A program made the translations under genes and the position numbers. DNA of 64,000 bases, from NCBI GenBank assembly GCA_949282305.1, contig CASDPB010000004.1, forward strand, positions 43,040 through 107,039, written 5' to 3'. Below, piece after piece: positions 61,491 to 64,000 of the stretch; the stretch's first letter is position 1; every line of letters starts with the position of its first letter. The DNA is from an uncultured Lentisphaeria bacterium. GTDB lineage: Bacteria > Verrucomicrobiota > Lentisphaeria > Victivallales > UBA1829. The notes below the pieces were generated by a model, which was given only the letters and a program-made list of their open reading frames with translations, was not told the DNA's origin and made no database searches.

Positions 61491-62606
61491 ATGTCTGTGG
61501 TCAGAATCGGAATCATCGGTGTCGGCGTGATGGGAAGCGCTCACGTCAACAGTGTCAAACAGCTGAAAAATTGTGAACTGACGGCTCTCTGCGACATTGA
61601 TCCGAAGGTATTGGAGCGTTACAGGGACAGCGGCGCGGAACTGTTCTCCGACAGTGAGGCGCTTTTTGCTTCGGGAAAGGTGGACGGCGTCATTATTTCC
61701 ACGCCGCATTATTCCCATGTCCCGCTTGCCCTGGCGGCGATGGCGCACGGAATCCATGTCCTTGTGGAAAAACCGGTCGCTGTCCAGAAATCCGAGGCGG
61801 AACGTCTTGTCGCGGCTTCCAAAGCGCATCCTGAACTTAAACTCAGCGCCATGTTCTGTCTGCGCCGCATTCCGGCGAATATCAAAATCAAACAGCTGAT
61901 CGAATCCGGCGAACTCGGCGCGATCCGCCGGATCAACTGGATCATTACCGACTGGTTCCGCACGCAGAAGTATTATGACTCGGGCACATGGCGGGCAACG
62001 TGGGCGGGCGAGGGCGGAGGCGTGCTCCTGAATCAGTGTCCGCACCAGCTCGACCTGATGCAGTGGTTCTTCGGGATGCCGGAAAAGGTGACTGCACGGG
62101 TGTTTTTCGGAAAATACCACGATATCGAGGTGGAGGACGAGGTCAGCGCGATTCTGGAATATCCGGACGGCAGAACCGGCATGTTTGTGACTTCCACGGG
62201 GGAGGCTCCCGGAACGAACCGTCTTGAAATTGCCGCGGAACGCGGCAGGCTTGTCCTGGAAAACGGCAGGCTTTCTTTGATTCGCAATGAGATTCCCATG
62301 TCTGAATTTTGCCGGACGTCGAAAAGCACCATGAGTTTGCCGGATCGCTGGAACATCGACATTCCGGTGAACGGTGCGAATCCGGCAATGCACCGCGAAA
62401 TCATTGAAAACTTTGCGGAGGCGATTCTGCACGGCACTCCGCTTTATGCTCCGGCGACGGAGGGAATCAACAGCCTGGAACTCGGCAACGCGATGCTTTT
62501 ATCTCAGCTGAAAGGTGTTCCCGTTTCCCTGCCTCTGAATGCGGGGAAATTTGATATTGAACTTGAAAAACTGATTGCAAACAGCAGAAAAGGAAAAAAG
62601 AAATGA
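61491..62606 (+). CDS. Gfo/Idh/MocA-family oxidoreductase (first of pair)
   Basis: A 371-residue NAD(P)-dependent sugar dehydrogenase. The nucleotide loop is RIGIIGVGVMGSAHVNSV, followed by LVEKPVAVQKSEAERLV with the catalytic EKP lysine. GGVLLNQCPHQLDLMQWFFG carries the usual His/Asp pair. The C-terminal half is the open-faced sheet of the family. Its end overlaps the next gene start by ATGA. Likely substrate: an inositol or sugar released by this locus. Confidence 0.92.
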   Translation: MSVVRIGIIGVGVMGSAHVNSVKQLKNCELTALCDIDPKVLERYRDSGAELFSDSEALFASGKVDGVIISTPHYSHVPLALAAMAHGIHVLVEKPVAVQKSEAERLVAASKAHPELKLSAMFCLRRIPANIKIKQLIESGELGAIRRINWIITDWFRTQKYYDSGTWRATWAGEGGGVLLNQCPHQLDLMQWFFGMPEKVTARVFFGKYHDIEVEDEVSAILEYPDGRTGMFVTSTGEAPGTNRLEIAAERGRLVLENGRLSLIRNEIPMSEFCRTSKSTMSLPDRWNIDIPVNGANPAMHREIIENFAEAILHGTPLYAPATEGINSLELGNAMLLSQLKGVPVSLPLNAGKFDIELEKLIANSRKGKKK

Positions 62607-63592
62607 AACTGAAAATTGCATTTGCGGGTCTTCGCCACGGACACATCTTTTCCCTGTATGACAAGGTGCTGCAGAACCCTGATCTGGAACTGGTTGGAGT
62701 CTGCGAGGAGGATGAAGCGGCGTCTTTGCTGCCGACGAGACCGGACATCAGGCTGACGGACCGTGATTTCGATGAGATGCTCCGCCGTTCCGATTGTGAT
62801 ATTGTCGCGGTGGGAGATTATTATGCAAAGCGCGGCAGTCTTGCGATCCGTGCGCTGAAAGCCGGAAAGCATGTGATTGCGGACAAGCCGCTCTGCACTT
62901 CGCTTGAGGAACTGAACGAAATTGAAGCTCTTGCGAAGCGGACGGGCCTCAAGGTCGGGTGTATGTATGAACTGCGCGGGATTCCGAATTTTGCCGCTGC
63001 CCGTGAACTGATTCTGAGCGGAACTCTCGGCAGAATTACCCAGATTCAGTTCGGAGGCCAGCATCCTTTGATGCGGGGGAGTCGCCCCGCATGGTATTTT
63101 GAACCCGGAAAACATGGCGGAACGATCAACGACATTGCAAGCCATGCGATCGACATTATCCCCTGGCTGACCGGTCTGGAGATTCAGAAGACCGTTGCCG
63201 CGCGCACATGGCAGGCGTTCGATTCGCAGTGCGACTGTTTCAACGATGCCGCCCAGTTCATGCTGACGTTGGACAATGGCTGCGGCGTGCTTGGCGATGT
63301 CTCCTATTCCGCGCCGGATTCGATTGGATTTGCCATGCCGACTTACTGGCGCTTCGACATCTGGGGCACAGACGGCATGATTGAATTCAACTGTTCCGAG
63401 AAACATGTGAAGGCCTATCTGAAGAGCAGGAAGGATGTTTCCCTGATTGCCCCGCCATCCCGGGCGCCGATGGATTACCTGGAAAGTTTCCTGCGTGATA
63501 TCGCCGGAACCCCGACGGATCTGACGACTTCTGTTGTTTTGAAGAGTGCCAGGCAAACACTTGAAATCCAGAAAGTTGCGGATCAGTCGTAA
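62603..63592 (+). CDS. Gfo/Idh/MocA-family oxidoreductase (second of pair)
   Basis: A 329-residue member of the same family as its neighbour but divergent. It has IAFAGLRHGHIFSLYD instead of a tight GxGxxG start, then VIADKPLCTSLEELNEIEAL, where DKP replaces EKP, and GGTINDIASHAIDIIPWLTG with the catalytic His/Asp. The atypical nucleotide loop (AGLRHGH) is seen in some family branches. It is coupled to the first gene by the ATGA overlap. Confidence 0.88.
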   Translation: MKLKIAFAGLRHGHIFSLYDKVLQNPDLELVGVCEEDEAASLLPTRPDIRLTDRDFDEMLRRSDCDIVAVGDYYAKRGSLAIRALKAGKHVIADKPLCTSLEELNEIEALAKRTGLKVGCMYELRGIPNFAAARELILSGTLGRITQIQFGGQHPLMRGSRPAWYFEPGKHGGTINDIASHAIDIIPWLTGLEIQKTVAARTWQAFDSQCDCFNDAAQFMLTLDNGCGVLGDVSYSAPDSIGFAMPTYWRFDIWGTDGMIEFNCSEKHVKAYLKSRKDVSLIAPPSRAPMDYLESFLRDIAGTPTDLTTSVVLKSARQTLEIQKVADQS

Positions 63593-63793
63593 TAATCCCT
63601 GCGGGCTTTGTTTTTTTGCGGCTCCCTGAATGTTTTCACATCCGTTGAAGTGCGGCTTTGACGGATGAAGTTCTACATGTTTTGCGGCACATGAAAGTTG
63701 TTCTGCATTATGGGTGAACTGAAAATATTACGGAAAAAATTCATTGCAGACTTTCTTTTTCAGGAAAGAGAGTTATCTTAACGACGTTCCATC

Positions 63794-63869
63794 CGGGGCA
63801 TAGCGCAGTTGGTAGCGCGTCTGCTTTGGGAGCAGAAGGTCGCGAGTTCGAATCTCGCTGCCCCGACCA
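63794..63869 (+). tRNA. tRNA-Pro (anticodon TGG)
   Basis: A 76-nt cloverleaf: acceptor CGGGGCA (63794-63800) with TGCCCCG (63859-63865), anticodon stem TCTGC/GCAGA around TTTGGGA (anticodon TGG), T arm GCGAG TTCGAAT CTCGC, discriminator A and encoded CCA at 63867-63869. Confidence 0.96.
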
Positions 63870-63885
63870 TTTTCTTGATTCTCCG

Positions 63886-63911
63886 CCGACCGGTCTTCTG
63901 GTCGGTTTTTT
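63886..63911 (+). terminator. Terminator of tRNA-Pro
   Basis: CCGACC (63886-63891) pairs with GGTCGG (63900-63905), followed by six T. Confidence 0.85.
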
Positions 63912-63919
63912 CGTTTTGG

Positions 63920-63979
63920 GGGTAAATTTGAGCTCAACTCGCGTTTTACCCGAAAGCGGAGAATCTCCGCTTTTCTCTT
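63920..63979. other. Stacked inverted repeats at the window end
   Basis: GGGTAAA (63920-63926) and TTTACCC (63945-63951) enclose the palindrome TTGAGCTCAA (63928-63937). A second hairpin, AAAGCGGAG (63953-63961) with CTCCGCTTT (63965-63973), is followed by TCTCTT. The window ends soon after, so what they belong to cannot be seen. Confidence 0.45.
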
Positions 63980-64000
63980 ATGAAGGTGTGCTTCAGACCC

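Noticed and set aside
1..64000. CRISPR array, prophage, toxin-antitoxin or restriction island
   Set aside because: No regularly spaced direct repeats, phage structural genes, nucleases or methylases were recognised anywhere in the window.

Overview
The window reads as a chromosomal segment of a Gram-negative bacterium of the PVC group, most likely a gut-type Lentisphaerota (Victivallis-like) organism. This is inference from gene content. Supporting signs are: rplO following rpsE directly with no L30 gene between them; lpxK, SurA-like and PpiD-like proteins that imply an LPS outer membrane; a two-domain nucleoside-diphosphate kinase; several LELL-type pseudopilin proteins; and many carbohydrate-active secreted proteins under AraC and LacI regulators. 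Base composition looks uniform apart from A+T-rich promoter gaps.

Layout. 0-2 kb: end of the spc ribosomal operon (rpsE end, rplO, secY) closed by a strong terminator. 2-5.5 kb: an overlapping C26 amidotransferase/M20 peptidase pair, a membrane protein and a PtsN-like EIIA protein. 5.6-9.6 kb: tRNA-Thr, a decayed IS200-type transposase and a 1150-residue secreted PL11-like rhamnogalacturonan lyase. 9.7-17.8 kb: housekeeping genes (lipA, fabF, a minimal alkyltransferase, trpB, cysS, a PpiD-like protein). 18-24.4 kb, mostly minus strand: APC permease fused to an EIIA domain, its likely sigma-54 activator, an aminotransferase and the tandem nucleoside-diphosphate kinase. 24.6-30.2 kb: a minor-pseudopilin operon in GspI-GspJ-GspK order plus one unknown secreted protein. 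30.2-34.8 kb, minus strand: SurA-like chaperone, spermidine-synthase-like membrane protein, LysM lipoprotein. 34.8-39 kb: an unusual leader/terminator region, a LacI regulator with a consensus promoter, and a putative glycoside hydrolase. 39-45.5 kb: asd, an isochorismatase-like hydrolase, two tRNA-Glu, a MarR regulator with a small Cys-rich protein, a PHP phosphoesterase with a DMT transporter, and a secreted protein. 45.7-51.5 kb, minus strand: lpxK, D-aminoacylase and a coiled-coil secreted protein, then rpmF-plsX-fabH. 51.6-63.6 kb: a sugar-catabolic region with two AraC regulators, an (alpha/alpha)6 glycosidase, a pseudopilin-like protein, a GH42-like enzyme with an N-terminal CBM9-like domain, a secreted CBM-like protein, an FAD oxidoreductase and two Gfo/Idh/MocA dehydrogenases. 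63.8 kb: tRNA-Pro.

The most interesting novel arrangement is the translationally coupled set glycosidase / pseudopilin-like protein / GH42-like enzyme / CBM-like protein (52.7-59.0 kb), which suggests a pilin-type surface component dedicated to glycan use. Close behind are an orphan terminator with a competing antiterminator just upstream of the LacI promoter (about 35.1 kb), and the IS200 transposase relic that has lost its HUH motif. I saw no CRISPR array, prophage or recognisable defence island.
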